DNA of 19,147 nucleotides from Candidatus Avelusimicrobium alvi (GTDB lineage: Bacteria > Elusimicrobiota > Elusimicrobia > Elusimicrobiales > Elusimicrobiaceae): contig DCTQ01000068.1 of the NCBI GenBank assembly GCA_002329395.1, forward strand, positions 18,601-37,747. The letters run 5' to 3'. The notes under the pieces were generated by a model. The model worked only from the letters and a program-made list of their open reading frames with translations, did not search any database and was not told where the DNA came from. Of the stretch, positions 13,623 to 19,147 are shown one piece after another. Every line of letters starts with the position of its first letter. Positions within the stretch are counted from its first letter, which is position 1. The translations under genes were made by a program, and so were the position numbers.

Positions 13623-14714
13623 TTAATTCAAATTTTCCCACCAGCGGCGGGTAAGTGTTTTGCCGGGTTCAAACCGCTCGCCCATCACCGGCGCGCTGAC
13701 GCGGACGTTGTTTTCATCCGCCAGCCGCTGTACGGCGCGAATGGATTCGTCCCAGCGGTGCAGCCCCAAATTAAATACGCCCCAATGCGCGGGGATTAAC
13801 TGTTTGGCGTTTACGTCTTGGACTGCGCGGACGGCCTGCGCGGGAAACAGATGCATACCGGGCCAGCCCGGGTTCCAGGCGTCAATTTCCACGAGGGCCG
13901 CGTCAAACGGGCCATGCCGGCGGCCGATTTCTTTAAACAGCCGTTCGTTGTAACCCGTATCCCCGCTGACGTAGATTTTACGTCCGCCCGCTTCCAGCGT
14001 GTATCCGTTCCACAGGGTTTTGTTTTTGTCCGTGCCGCGCCGGCTGGAATAATGTTCCGCGCGCTGTGCCGTTATGGTCAGGCCGTTTTGCGTAAACGTA
14101 TCGTTCCACCCCAGTTCATGGATATGCTGCGCTTTTACACCCCAGCTTTTAAGCGCGGCTCCCACGCCCAGCGGCACGACAAATGCCGCGCCCCGTTTGG
14201 CCAGGGCCCGCACGGAGGCGCGTTCCAGATGGTCGTAATGGTTGTGCGTGATAAGCACGATATCCGCCGGGGGGAAATCCTCGCGGGTAATCGGCGCCTG
14301 CCCGTAGCGTTTAAACAGGCCCGGCAGCGGGGCGGCGTTGCCCAGCACCGGGTCCAGGATGATGCGCCGGGCCCCGATTTCCAAAATAAAAGACGAATGC
14401 CCCAGCCAGTAAACCGCCAGTTCGCCGGGCGTTTGCGGGAAAGAGTTTTTGTCCAGCTTTTCCTGCGGAAGCGGCGTTTCGGGCGCATACTTTTTAACGG
14501 AGAAAAACGAGAAAGTGCTTCCGCCCGTCATTTTTTCCGGGTGGACGCTTACGTCGTTTTCCGCCGTAAACCGGCCGTTTTTAAAATAGGCCAGGCGTTC
14601 AAACTGTTTTAATTGTTCCGCGTCCGGCGCGGCGCCGGCCTGGCATAAAAAATACCCGGCGGCTCCGGCCGCCGCCAGCGCGAGAAGTAAAAGAGAAATA
14701 AGAATCATTTTCAT
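13623..14714 (-). CDS. Membrane-anchored metallo-beta-lactamase-fold hydrolase (UlaG/NAPE-PLD-like)
   Basis: The 363-aa protein has an N-terminal membrane segment (about residues 4-24), then a metallo-beta-lactamase domain. Metal ligands are visible: His157-Asn-His159-Tyr-Asp161-His162 (HxHxDH), Asp252 (SGDTGYN) and His310 (PAHWG). LGHSSFILEIG and IILDPVLGN at the domain start are typical of the branch that includes UlaG and N-acyl-phosphatidylethanolamine phospholipase D, so the substrate may be a phosphodiester or a lactone. I chose the ATG at 14714. The longer reading frame to 14780 would begin upstream of the -10 box of the promoter, so it cannot be translated from that transcript. GGGGGA just before the ATG serves as a moderate ribosome binding site; an ATG at 14708 is also possible. 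It is the first gene of the second MerR-controlled unit. The domain should lie outside the cytoplasm. Confidence 0.88.
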   Translation of the reverse strand: MKMILISLLLLALAAAGAAGYFLCQAGAAPDAEQLKQFERLAYFKNGRFTAENDVSVHPEKMTGGSTFSFFSVKKYAPETPLPQEKLDKNSFPQTPGELAVYWLGHSSFILEIGARRIILDPVLGNAAPLPGLFKRYGQAPITREDFPPADIVLITHNHYDHLERASVRALAKRGAAFVVPLGVGAALKSWGVKAQHIHELGWNDTFTQNGLTITAQRAEHYSSRRGTDKNKTLWNGYTLEAGGRKIYVSGDTGYNERLFKEIGRRHGPFDAALVEIDAWNPGWPGMHLFPAQAVRAVQDVNAKQLIPAHWGVFNLGLHRWDESIRAVQRLADENNVRVSAPVMGERFEPGKTLTRRWWENLN

Positions 14715-14754
14715 GCGTCCCCCTGTTTTTTGGTGTGCTGTCGGGCACCTAAAA

Positions 14755-14785
14755 AGTATACAGTCTGGAGTTTGCTCCAAGTCAA
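14755..14785 (-). promoter_or_regulatory. MerR-type promoter/operator of the hydrolase-CMD operon
   Basis: TTGACT (14785-14780) and TATACT (14760-14755) on the - strand are separated by 19 bases, with the inverted repeat TGGAG-CAAA-CTCCA between them. It differs from the cupin promoter at only a few spacer positions. The start of transcription would fall near 14748, which fixes the hydrolase start downstream of it. Confidence 0.9.
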
Positions 14786-14848
14786 GGAAAAATTTTATTT
14801 ATCGTCTTAAAATTATTTTGTTTTGGCGGCCGCAAGGCGCGAAAAAAC

Positions 14849-14884
14849 AAAAAAAGCCCGGCGCGGGAACGTGTCCGCGCCGGG
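14849..14884 (-). terminator. Intrinsic terminator of the merR-flavoprotein operon
   Basis: On the - strand CCCGGCGCGG (14884-14875 side) pairs with CCGCGCCGGG (14866-14857 side), 10 GC-rich pairs with an 8-base loop, followed by CTTTTTTT. It lies between the flavoprotein stop and the next MerR-type promoter, isolating the two units. Confidence 0.9.
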
Positions 14885-14908
14885 GGAGGAGGAGGGGAAG
14901 AAAACGCG

Positions 14909-15448
14909 CTAGCAGTTTTTGCCCGCCCGGTAGGCTTCTTCAAACGCCGGGGTGTTTTTGACTTCGCCTTTTTGCCACGCGCCCGTGCCGTAAATGACGC
15001 CCTTTTCTTTCGCGCCGTCCAGGCAGTCTTCGGTGAATCCGCGCAGGGCTTCCAAGGTGCGGGTCATATTCTTTTTGCTGGTGTCCGCCGCGGCGAGGAT
15101 GAAGTAGAAATCCTTGCCGGAAATTTCGGTGTAGCGGGGGACGGTGCGGTCAATAAACGTTTTAAGCTGGCCGTCCATGGAATAAAAATACACGGGCGTG
15201 GCCAGGGCGATGACGTCCGCCTTTACCATCTTGTCCAGCAGGGCGGCCATATCGTCTTTTTGCACGCAGGCGTGCGTGGTGTTGCATACGCCGCACCCCA
15301 GGCAGTAATTGATTTTATGCGCCGGCAGGAACACTTTTTCCGCCGTGTGCCCGGCTTCCCGCGCGCCTTTTAAAAACTGGTCGCACAGCAAATCGGAATT
15401 GCCGCCCTTTCTGGGGCTGGCCGAAATAATCAGTACGTTTTTAGACAT
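14909..15448 (-). CDS. Flavodoxin-fold NAD(P)H reductase with iron-sulfur-flavoprotein cysteine motif
   Basis: The 179-aa cytoplasmic protein belongs to the FMN reductase superfamily. The phosphate loop is IISASPRKGGNS (residues 7-18). Cys49-x2-Cys52-x2-Cys55-x5-Cys61 has the same spacing as in the second reductase of the cupin operon and fits the [4Fe-4S] motif of iron-sulfur flavoproteins. ATPVYFYSMDGQLKTFIDR (about 83-101) is the typical flavin-binding and dimer loop. The gene follows merR by 10 bases, with AAGGAAAA as ribosome binding site, so it is the first target of the regulator. Reductases of this kind, controlled by MerR proteins of the AdhR type, are common in gut bacteria. The natural electron acceptor (quinone, nitro compound or an electrophile) is not visible. 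Confidence 0.92.
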   Translation of the reverse strand: MSKNVLIISASPRKGGNSDLLCDQFLKGAREAGHTAEKVFLPAHKINYCLGCGVCNTTHACVQKDDMAALLDKMVKADVIALATPVYFYSMDGQLKTFIDRTVPRYTEISGKDFYFILAAADTSKKNMTRTLEALRGFTEDCLDGAKEKGVIYGTGAWQKGEVKNTPAFEEAYRAGKNC

Positions 15449-15458
15449 TTGGTTTTCC

Positions 15459-15836
15459 TTATTTTAAAAGTTTTTTCTCACACGCCACGATTTTATCGTC
15501 GTAAACGGCTATTTTGTGGTCCAGGCGGTCCAGCGTTTTTTGCATTTCCGCTATGCGCTGGGCCAGGCGGTCCCGCTCCGCCACCAGCAGGTTTTTGCGC
15601 TTTTGCAGGGTGCGGTTGCCCTGCCCGTATAAGCGGATGTATTCCGTCAGCGTTTCAATGGAAAGTCCCGCCGAGCGCATACATTTAATAAATTCCACCC
15701 AGCCGCAGTCCGCTTCCGTATAATCGCGTATGCCGCTTTCTTTGCGGTTGACGGGCGGGATGAGCCCCGCTTTTTCGTAGTAGCGCAGCGTGTCAACGGG
15801 CAGGCCGTATTTTTCGCTTACTTCTGAAATAGTCAT
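15459..15836 (-). CDS. MerR-family transcriptional regulator of the AdhR/NmlR type
   Basis: The 125-aa protein has the MerR winged helix-turn-helix (residues 1-70: ISEVSEKYGLPVDTLRYYEKAGLI, then NRKESGIRDYT) and a long dimerisation helix (about 78-120: LVAERDRLAQRIAEMQKTLDRLDHKI). The C-terminal metal-binding cysteines of CueR, ZntR or MerR are missing. Instead a single cysteine stands at position 52 (EFIKCMRSAGL), where B. subtilis AdhR and the NmlR proteins have the conserved cysteine involved in sensing formaldehyde, methylglyoxal and other electrophiles. GGGAGAAG precedes the ATG. Its own promoter carries the same operator as two other units in the window, so it very probably autoregulates and activates all three. 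The family is sure; the effector is inferred from the subfamily. Confidence 0.93.
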   Translation of the reverse strand: MTISEVSEKYGLPVDTLRYYEKAGLIPPVNRKESGIRDYTEADCGWVEFIKCMRSAGLSIETLTEYIRLYGQGNRTLQKRKNLLVAERDRLAQRIAEMQKTLDRLDHKIAVYDDKIVACEKKLLK

Positions 15837-15869
15837 ATATTCTTCTCCCGGGAAAATAGTACTGCTTAC

Positions 15870-15900
15870 ATTGTAATACCTGGAGCGGGCTCCAAGTCAA
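15870..15900 (-). promoter_or_regulatory. MerR-type promoter/operator of the merR operon
   Basis: TTGACT (15900-15895) and TACAAT (15875-15870) on the - strand are 19 bases apart, with TGGAG-CCCG-CTCCA in the spacer. The weaker -10 box compared with the two target promoters is usual for an autoregulated regulator gene. Confidence 0.88.
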
Positions 15901-15920
15901 GCTTTTTAAATCTGGTATGC

Positions 15921-15948
15921 AAAAAAGCTCCCTTTCGGGAGCTTTTTT
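15921..15948. terminator. Bidirectional terminator between the MFS gene and merR
   Basis: AAAAAAGCTCCC (15921-15932) and GGGAGCTTTTTT (15937-15948) form a perfect 12-bp stem with a TTTC tetraloop and T-runs in both directions. On the - strand it ends the MFS gene, so the exporter is not part of the merR operon. Confidence 0.92.
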
Positions 15949-15965
15949 AGCGGAATAAAAACAGT

Positions 15966-17198
15966 TTAAACGGCCGCCTCCCCGGCGCATTTGGTGCAGG
16001 GTTCGCGGCGGATGGCGATGAGGCCGCAAACGAACGAGCCCGCCGCGCACACGACGAACGCCGTGCCGGTGGAAATCAAAATATCCCCGAGCCCGACCAA
16101 GGGGGACACAACGCTGCCGAACAGGAAGCCCGCCGCGCCTAAAAGCGCCGAAGCCGTGCCCGCCTGATCGCGCGCGGCGTCCATCGCAAGCGTGGTGGCC
16201 GCGGTAAGCGTCATGCCCACCGTGAAAAGCAGGGCAAACAGCAGTCCTTCAAAAAGGGCTACGCCCGCGCCCGCCGCCATCGCCGCAAGGGAGAGGCCGC
16301 TGAAAACCAACATGCCGATGCAGCTGGTTAAAATGCAATTTTCCAGGCGTTTAAATTTAACGGATATTCCCGCCCCGGTGCCGATGGCTACCGCGTTGGC
16401 GGCAAAAAACAGGCTGAAGGCAAACGGGCTGAAGCCGTAGTGCTGCTGGATGATAAACGGCGAAGCCGCGATATATCCGAATAAAATGGCCAGTGCAAAC
16501 GCCATTTGCAATACGCAAAACACGTATTTGCGCTTGCGGAGCACGGTTTTAAACAGGCTGAACGTTTGCGACAGCTTTTCGCGGGAACGCTTGGCGCGGG
16601 AAAGCGACTCGTTAAAGTGTACGCAGGTGGCGGTCAGCGCCAGGCCCAGCACAAACAAAATGCCGAATACGCCGCGCCAGCCGGTTACTTTTAACACCGC
16701 CCCGCCCAGTACGGGCGCGGCCACCGGGGCAATACCGTTAATCGCGCCGATAATGGCGAGCGCTTTGGCGAGGTTGGCGCCTTTAAATTTGTCCGTAGCG
16801 ATGGAGCGGGAAATCACGATTCCGCCCGCGGCGGCCATGCCCTGCACCAAACGCAGCACGACGAACGTTTGGATGTTCGGCGCAAAAATACACGCCAGCG
16901 TGGAAGCCAAAAACAGCCACATGGAAATAAGCAGCGGCGCGCGGCGGCCGTATTTGTCGCTTAGCGGGCCGAACAGAATCTGCCCGGCGGCCAGGCCCAG
17001 CATGGAAAACGTCAGCCCCAGCTGTACGGCGGAAGTTCCGGCGTTGAAATAGGATGTCATCGCCGGAAGGCTGGGCAGATACATATCGGTTACGAACGGG
17101 CCAAACGCGGTAAGCATACCCAGAAAGACAAATAAAAACAAGGCCGTATTGCGCCTTTTTGCGGAGGATCCCTGCCAGGTTTTTTTGAGGTGTTTCAT
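15966..17198 (-). CDS. Bcr/CflA-family MFS exporter
   Basis: The 410-aa protein is predicted to have 12 membrane helices in two six-helix halves. The family signature at the first helix is FGPFVTDMYLPSLP (32-45). MFS motif A in the loop between helices 2 and 3 is GPLSDKYGRR (77-86). These mark the drug:proton antiporter group Bcr/CflA, which exports bicyclomycin, sulfonamides, chloramphenicol or dipeptides; the specific substrate cannot be read from the sequence. The C-terminal tail carries a CxxC pair (EPCTKCAG), which is unusual. No good Shine-Dalgarno sequence precedes the ATG at 17198 (ATTAAAG), yet the N-terminal region is right for the family. It is a single-gene unit bounded by a terminator, divergent from the DUF302 gene, with no MerR-type operator in front. 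Confidence 0.93.
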   Translation of the reverse strand: MKHLKKTWQGSSAKRRNTALFLFVFLGMLTAFGPFVTDMYLPSLPAMTSYFNAGTSAVQLGLTFSMLGLAAGQILFGPLSDKYGRRAPLLISMWLFLASTLACIFAPNIQTFVVLRLVQGMAAAGGIVISRSIATDKFKGANLAKALAIIGAINGIAPVAAPVLGGAVLKVTGWRGVFGILFVLGLALTATCVHFNESLSRAKRSREKLSQTFSLFKTVLRKRKYVFCVLQMAFALAILFGYIAASPFIIQQHYGFSPFAFSLFFAANAVAIGTGAGISVKFKRLENCILTSCIGMLVFSGLSLAAMAAGAGVALFEGLLFALLFTVGMTLTAATTLAMDAARDQAGTASALLGAAGFLFGSVVSPLVGLGDILISTGTAFVVCAAGSFVCGLIAIRREPCTKCAGEAAV

Positions 17199-17359
17199 CT
17201 TTAATATTTTATCTTTTTAAGAAGAGAAGTTTCAAATTTACGTCAATTGTCCGGCAGGTGTTTGCGCGTATAAAAAGCGTGCGGCGGCGGTTTGGAAGAC
17301 GCCCGAAAAAAACGGCAAACTAACCCTTTATTTCGTCCGCCGGGGCGCGGCCGTTAAAG

Positions 17360-17365
17360 TATAAT
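17360..17365 (+). promoter_or_regulatory. Candidate -10 box of the DUF302 gene
   Basis: TATAAT stands 58 bases before the ATG, in the context TTAAAGTATAATAAAAAA. No good -35 box lies at the normal distance. The spacer 17199-17423 holds no other gene. Confidence 0.4.
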
Positions 17366-17423
17366 AAAAAATGTTGGTCTTCAATCCGCCCGGGGCGGAA
17401 GCCAAGAGAAAGGAGGTATCGTT

Positions 17424-17873
17424 ATGACCGGCACCGGCACAAAAACCCGAGATATTGTTGATAAAGAGTTATATATGGTCCAAAGCTGTTTGGGGGTAGA
17501 GGAGACCATCGCTCGCGTGCGCTGTATCCTGCAAGAGAAGATGATCCCCGTATTTTTTGTGTTTGACCATACAAAAGCCGCTTTGGAGATGGGGTTGAAA
17601 CTCCGCCCGACCGTTACAATTATGTTTGGTTCTCCCGCTATGCGTACGCGCCTTTTGCAGGCCGAACAGCGCCTGGGGATACTCCTGCCGCTTAGAATGC
17701 TGGTGTGGGAAGACGCCAAAAAACGCGTGTGGGTCGGTTACGTACGCATCGCCCAGATGGCCAGACGCTACGGCGTTAAGAATCTGCCGGAAATTGCGTA
17801 TCTGGAACATATGATGGAAAACATTTCCCACCGCGCCTGCCATCCCGCTAAGAAAAAAAGCAATAGGTGCTGA
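17424..17873 (+). CDS. DUF302 domain protein, 149 aa
   Basis: The protein matches the DUF302/TT1751-like fold. A central alpha-beta domain (about residues 10-130) contains SCLGVEETIARVRCILQ, FFVFDHTKAALEMGLKLRPT, TIMFGSPAMRTRLLQAE, GILLPLRMLVWEDA and VWVGYVRIAQMARRYG, which are all typical stretches of the family. The ATG has AAAGGAGG 8 bases upstream. There is no signal peptide, so it is cytoplasmic. The C-terminus is basic and has a free Cys pair (RACHP and NRC at the end) that the family does not usually have. DUF302 proteins are sometimes linked to copper or redox stress, but their biochemical role is not known. It is a single-gene unit flanked by its own promoter and terminator, divergent from the exporter gene. 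Confidence 0.9.
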   Translation: MTGTGTKTRDIVDKELYMVQSCLGVEETIARVRCILQEKMIPVFFVFDHTKAALEMGLKLRPTVTIMFGSPAMRTRLLQAEQRLGILLPLRMLVWEDAKKRVWVGYVRIAQMARRYGVKNLPEIAYLEHMMENISHRACHPAKKKSNRC

Positions 17874-17890
17874 GTTTACCGTCCGCTTTC

Positions 17891-17922
17891 AGCGTCTCCG
17901 GCCGCGGCCGGGGACGCTTTAT
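17891..17922 (+). terminator. Terminator-like hairpin after the DUF302 gene
   Basis: AGCGTCTCCGGCC (17891-17903) and GGCCGGGGACGCT (17906-17918) form a 13-bp stem with one wobble and a tight loop. Only TTTAT follows, so the stem is strong but the T-tract is poor. Confidence 0.65.
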
Positions 17923-17963
17923 GCGGCTTGCCGGGTATCCTCAGAAACGAGTAAAATATAAAT

Positions 17964-18953
17964 ATGAATCGTTTACACCGTTTTCGGCCGTTCTTAGCTG
18001 TATGTTTCTGTTTATTTTTTTACTCTCCCATATCTGCGCAAAAGCAGTTGCTGCCCGCTGTGCGCGCGCTTAGCAAAGAAGCCGCCCAAACGCTTTCCAA
18101 ACGCTGGGTAGGCGGGGTGCCCGGTCTTGGCGTGCGTCCCGCCGGCGTGTGGAAGAGCCCGCAGTCCGTGCGCTACCCGCTGCCTTCCGTTTCTTCCGCT
18201 TCTTCGGCCGTGCCGTCCGTTTCTTCCGCCGTGCCGATAGTGCCGGATTTGTCGCGCCTGGTAATTGCGCCCCCGCCGCGTATGCCGGTGTTCCCCGGTA
18301 AAAAAACGGTGGACGCCGTTATTTTTGATTTGGACGGTACGCTGCTGGATTCGCTTTCGGCGTGGGAGCATTCCGGTTCCAACTTTTTGCGTACGCAGGG
18401 CATTACGCCGCCGGAAGGGCTGGACGAGGAGCTGGTTAAACTGTCGCTTATGGACGGCGCGCGCCTGGTGAAAGAACGCTTTAACCTGCCGCAGACGTCG
18501 GAAGAAATCCTGCGCCTTACCTTGCAGCCCATCCGCGAGCGGTATTACCGCGACCTGGAACCCAAACCCGGGGTGCCCGAACTGCTGCGTTTTTTAAAAG
18601 CCCAAGGCGTTAAATTGTGCGTGGCGACGGCTTCGGACCGGGAGCTGGCGCAGGCGGCTCTGGAGCGGACGGGGCTTATGGAACTGTTTGATTTTATTAT
18701 TACGTGCGACGAAGTGGGCGCGGGCAAGCGCAGCCCCGCCGTGTATGAGGCCGCGTTAAAACGCCTGGGGACGGACAAGGCCCGCACGCTGGTGGCCGAA
18801 GACGCGCTGTACGCGCTTCAAACCGCTAAAAAAGCCGGCTTTTTAACGGCGGGCATATCGGACGCGCACGCCGCGGCGGACCAGCCCGTCCTGCGCCGCC
18901 TGGCGGATTATTATATTCCCTCTTTCACAGCGTGCCGTATTGAAGGCCGCTGA
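17964..18953 (+). CDS. Exported HAD-superfamily phosphatase-like protein
   Basis: The 329-aa protein has a predicted signal peptide (1-25, cleavage ISA/QK), then a Pro/Ser/Ala-rich linker (about 60-112). The C-terminal HAD domain (about 115-325) is of the phosphoglycolate phosphatase/beta-phosphoglucomutase type. Motif I is FDLDGTLLDS, with Asp122 as nucleophile and Asp124. Motif II is VATASDREL. Motif III is the lysine in GAGKRSP. Motif IV is AEDALYALQTAKKAG, where the first acid pair is AED. All catalytic motifs are present, so it should be active on a phosphorylated small molecule. Proteins of this HAD branch are nearly always cytoplasmic, so the export signal is odd. No ribosome binding site precedes the ATG (AAAATATAAAT directly before it). 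A downstream Met start would drop the signal, but it has no site either. A strong terminator follows. Confidence 0.85.
   Translation: MNRLHRFRPFLAVCFCLFFYSPISAQKQLLPAVRALSKEAAQTLSKRWVGGVPGLGVRPAGVWKSPQSVRYPLPSVSSASSAVPSVSSAVPIVPDLSRLVIAPPPRMPVFPGKKTVDAVIFDLDGTLLDSLSAWEHSGSNFLRTQGITPPEGLDEELVKLSLMDGARLVKERFNLPQTSEEILRLTLQPIRERYYRDLEPKPGVPELLRFLKAQGVKLCVATASDRELAQAALERTGLMELFDFIITCDEVGAGKRSPAVYEAALKRLGTDKARTLVAEDALYALQTAKKAGFLTAGISDAHAAADQPVLRRLADYYIPSFTACRIEGR
18186..18236 (+). repeat. Short direct repeats coding the Ser/Pro linker of the HAD protein
   Basis: TCCGTTTCTTCCGC occurs at 18186-18199 and again at 18216-18229, and GCCGTGCCG occurs at 18207-18215 and 18228-18236. They encode SVSSASSAVP and SVSSAVP. 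The segment is a likely site of length change by slippage. Confidence 0.6.
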
Positions 18954-18970
18954 GCTTTTCCTTTCCGCAT

Positions 18971-19002
18971 TCCCGCCGGTTTTTTTTACCGGCGGGATTT
19001 TT
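18971..19002 (+). terminator. Intrinsic terminator after the HAD gene
   Basis: TCCCGCCGGT (18971-18980) and ACCGGCGGGA (18988-18997) form a perfect 10-bp stem with a T-only loop, followed by TTTTT. Confidence 0.92.
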
Positions 19003-19050
19003 ATCTCACGCGCCGCGGGTTCTCCGGTTCCGGCGGTGCGCCAAAAAAGT

Positions 19051-19056
19051 TATAAT
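19051..19056 (+). promoter_or_regulatory. Candidate -10 box of the epimerase gene
   Basis: TATAAT lies 38 bases before the GTG start, in the context AAAGTTATAATAAAA. This resembles the box before the DUF302 gene. A weak TTCCGG stands 17 bases upstream as -35 candidate. Confidence 0.45.
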
Positions 19057-19093
19057 AAAACATAATTTTATTTTTATTACCGGGGTGCGGCGC

Positions 19094-19147
19094 GTGCGTG
19101 CAAACGTTAAACATTGGGTGGTTACGGGCGGGGCCGGGTTTATCGGC
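19094..19147 (+). CDS. NAD-dependent epimerase/dehydratase, N-terminal 18 codons only
   Basis: The frame reads from GTG into the window edge and contains WVVTGGAGFIG, the start of a Rossmann fold with the GxxGxxG NAD-binding motif of extended short-chain dehydrogenases (GalE, RfbB and related sugar-nucleotide enzymes). GGGG 8 bases before the GTG at 19094 could be the ribosome binding site; a GTG at 19085 in the same frame is the alternative start. The rest lies outside the window, so the precise enzyme cannot be named. Confidence 0.8.
   Translation, partial: MRANVKHWVVTGGAGFIG

Noticed and set aside
13818..14612. 264-codon open frame on the + strand
   Set aside because: It is antisense to the metallo-beta-lactamase-fold gene, whose metal ligands are all present; no domain or ribosome binding site was found for the antisense frame.
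14715..14780. Longer N-terminus of the metallo-beta-lactamase-fold protein
   Set aside because: The added codons overlap the -10 box and operator of its own promoter, so they would not be in the transcript, and they precede the membrane segment with an unlikely sequence.

Overview
This window comes from a bacterium of moderately high GC content with a two-membrane style of envelope: it encodes lipoproteins, exported redox proteins and an exported thiol-disulfide protein. No marker gene fixes the taxon. The short protein-rich intergenic style, the DUF302 gene and the exported HAD protein would fit a gut member of a deep phylum such as Elusimicrobiota, but that is only a guess. There are no rRNA or tRNA genes, CRISPR arrays or transposases.

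Region 1 (1-6250, + strand) is a type I restriction-modification island, AT-rich at its left end. It holds an unknown 136-residue protein, a structured intergenic stretch, a small HNH protein and a terminator. Then come hsdS, an unknown 287-residue protein and hsdR, tightly packed. No hsdM is present in the window. hsdS is a compositional mosaic, with AT-rich target-recognition domains and more GC-rich conserved helices. A strong bidirectional terminator closes the island.

Region 2 (6257-8613, - strand) is an operon of an ECF-like sigma factor, a membrane protein with a cysteine-rich outer domain (candidate anti-sigma or sensor), and an exported thioredoxin fused to a CcdA/DsbD-like membrane domain. 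It looks like a thiol-disulfide stress module.

Region 3 (8612-15900, - strand) is the most interesting part. A MerR regulator with the features of AdhR/NmlR (carbonyl/electrophile sensing, Cys52) sits in a set of three transcription units. Each unit starts with a nearly identical promoter: TTGACT, a 19-base spacer carrying TGGAG-N4-CTCCA, and a -10 box. The units are merR plus an iron-sulfur-flavoprotein-like reductase; a metallo-beta-lactamase-fold hydrolase plus an exported double carboxymuconolactone-decarboxylase protein; and an exported cupin, a DXS-like enzyme, a second iron-sulfur-flavoprotein-like reductase, a lipoprotein flavodoxin and a membrane-anchored flavodoxin. The DXS-like enzyme keeps the thiamine-diphosphate catalytic residues. 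It has lost both arginines that hold the phosphate of glyceraldehyde 3-phosphate in true DXS, so it may act on a non-phosphorylated aldehyde. I read this as a possible carbonyl/electrophile-stress regulon with cytoplasmic and exported arms.

Region 4 (15921-19147) contains a Bcr/CflA-type MFS exporter (- strand) and a divergent DUF302 protein. It continues with an exported HAD phosphatase-like protein with a Ser/Pro linker, and the first 18 codons of an NAD-dependent sugar epimerase/dehydratase running off the right edge. No gene-free stretch exceeds 300 bases.
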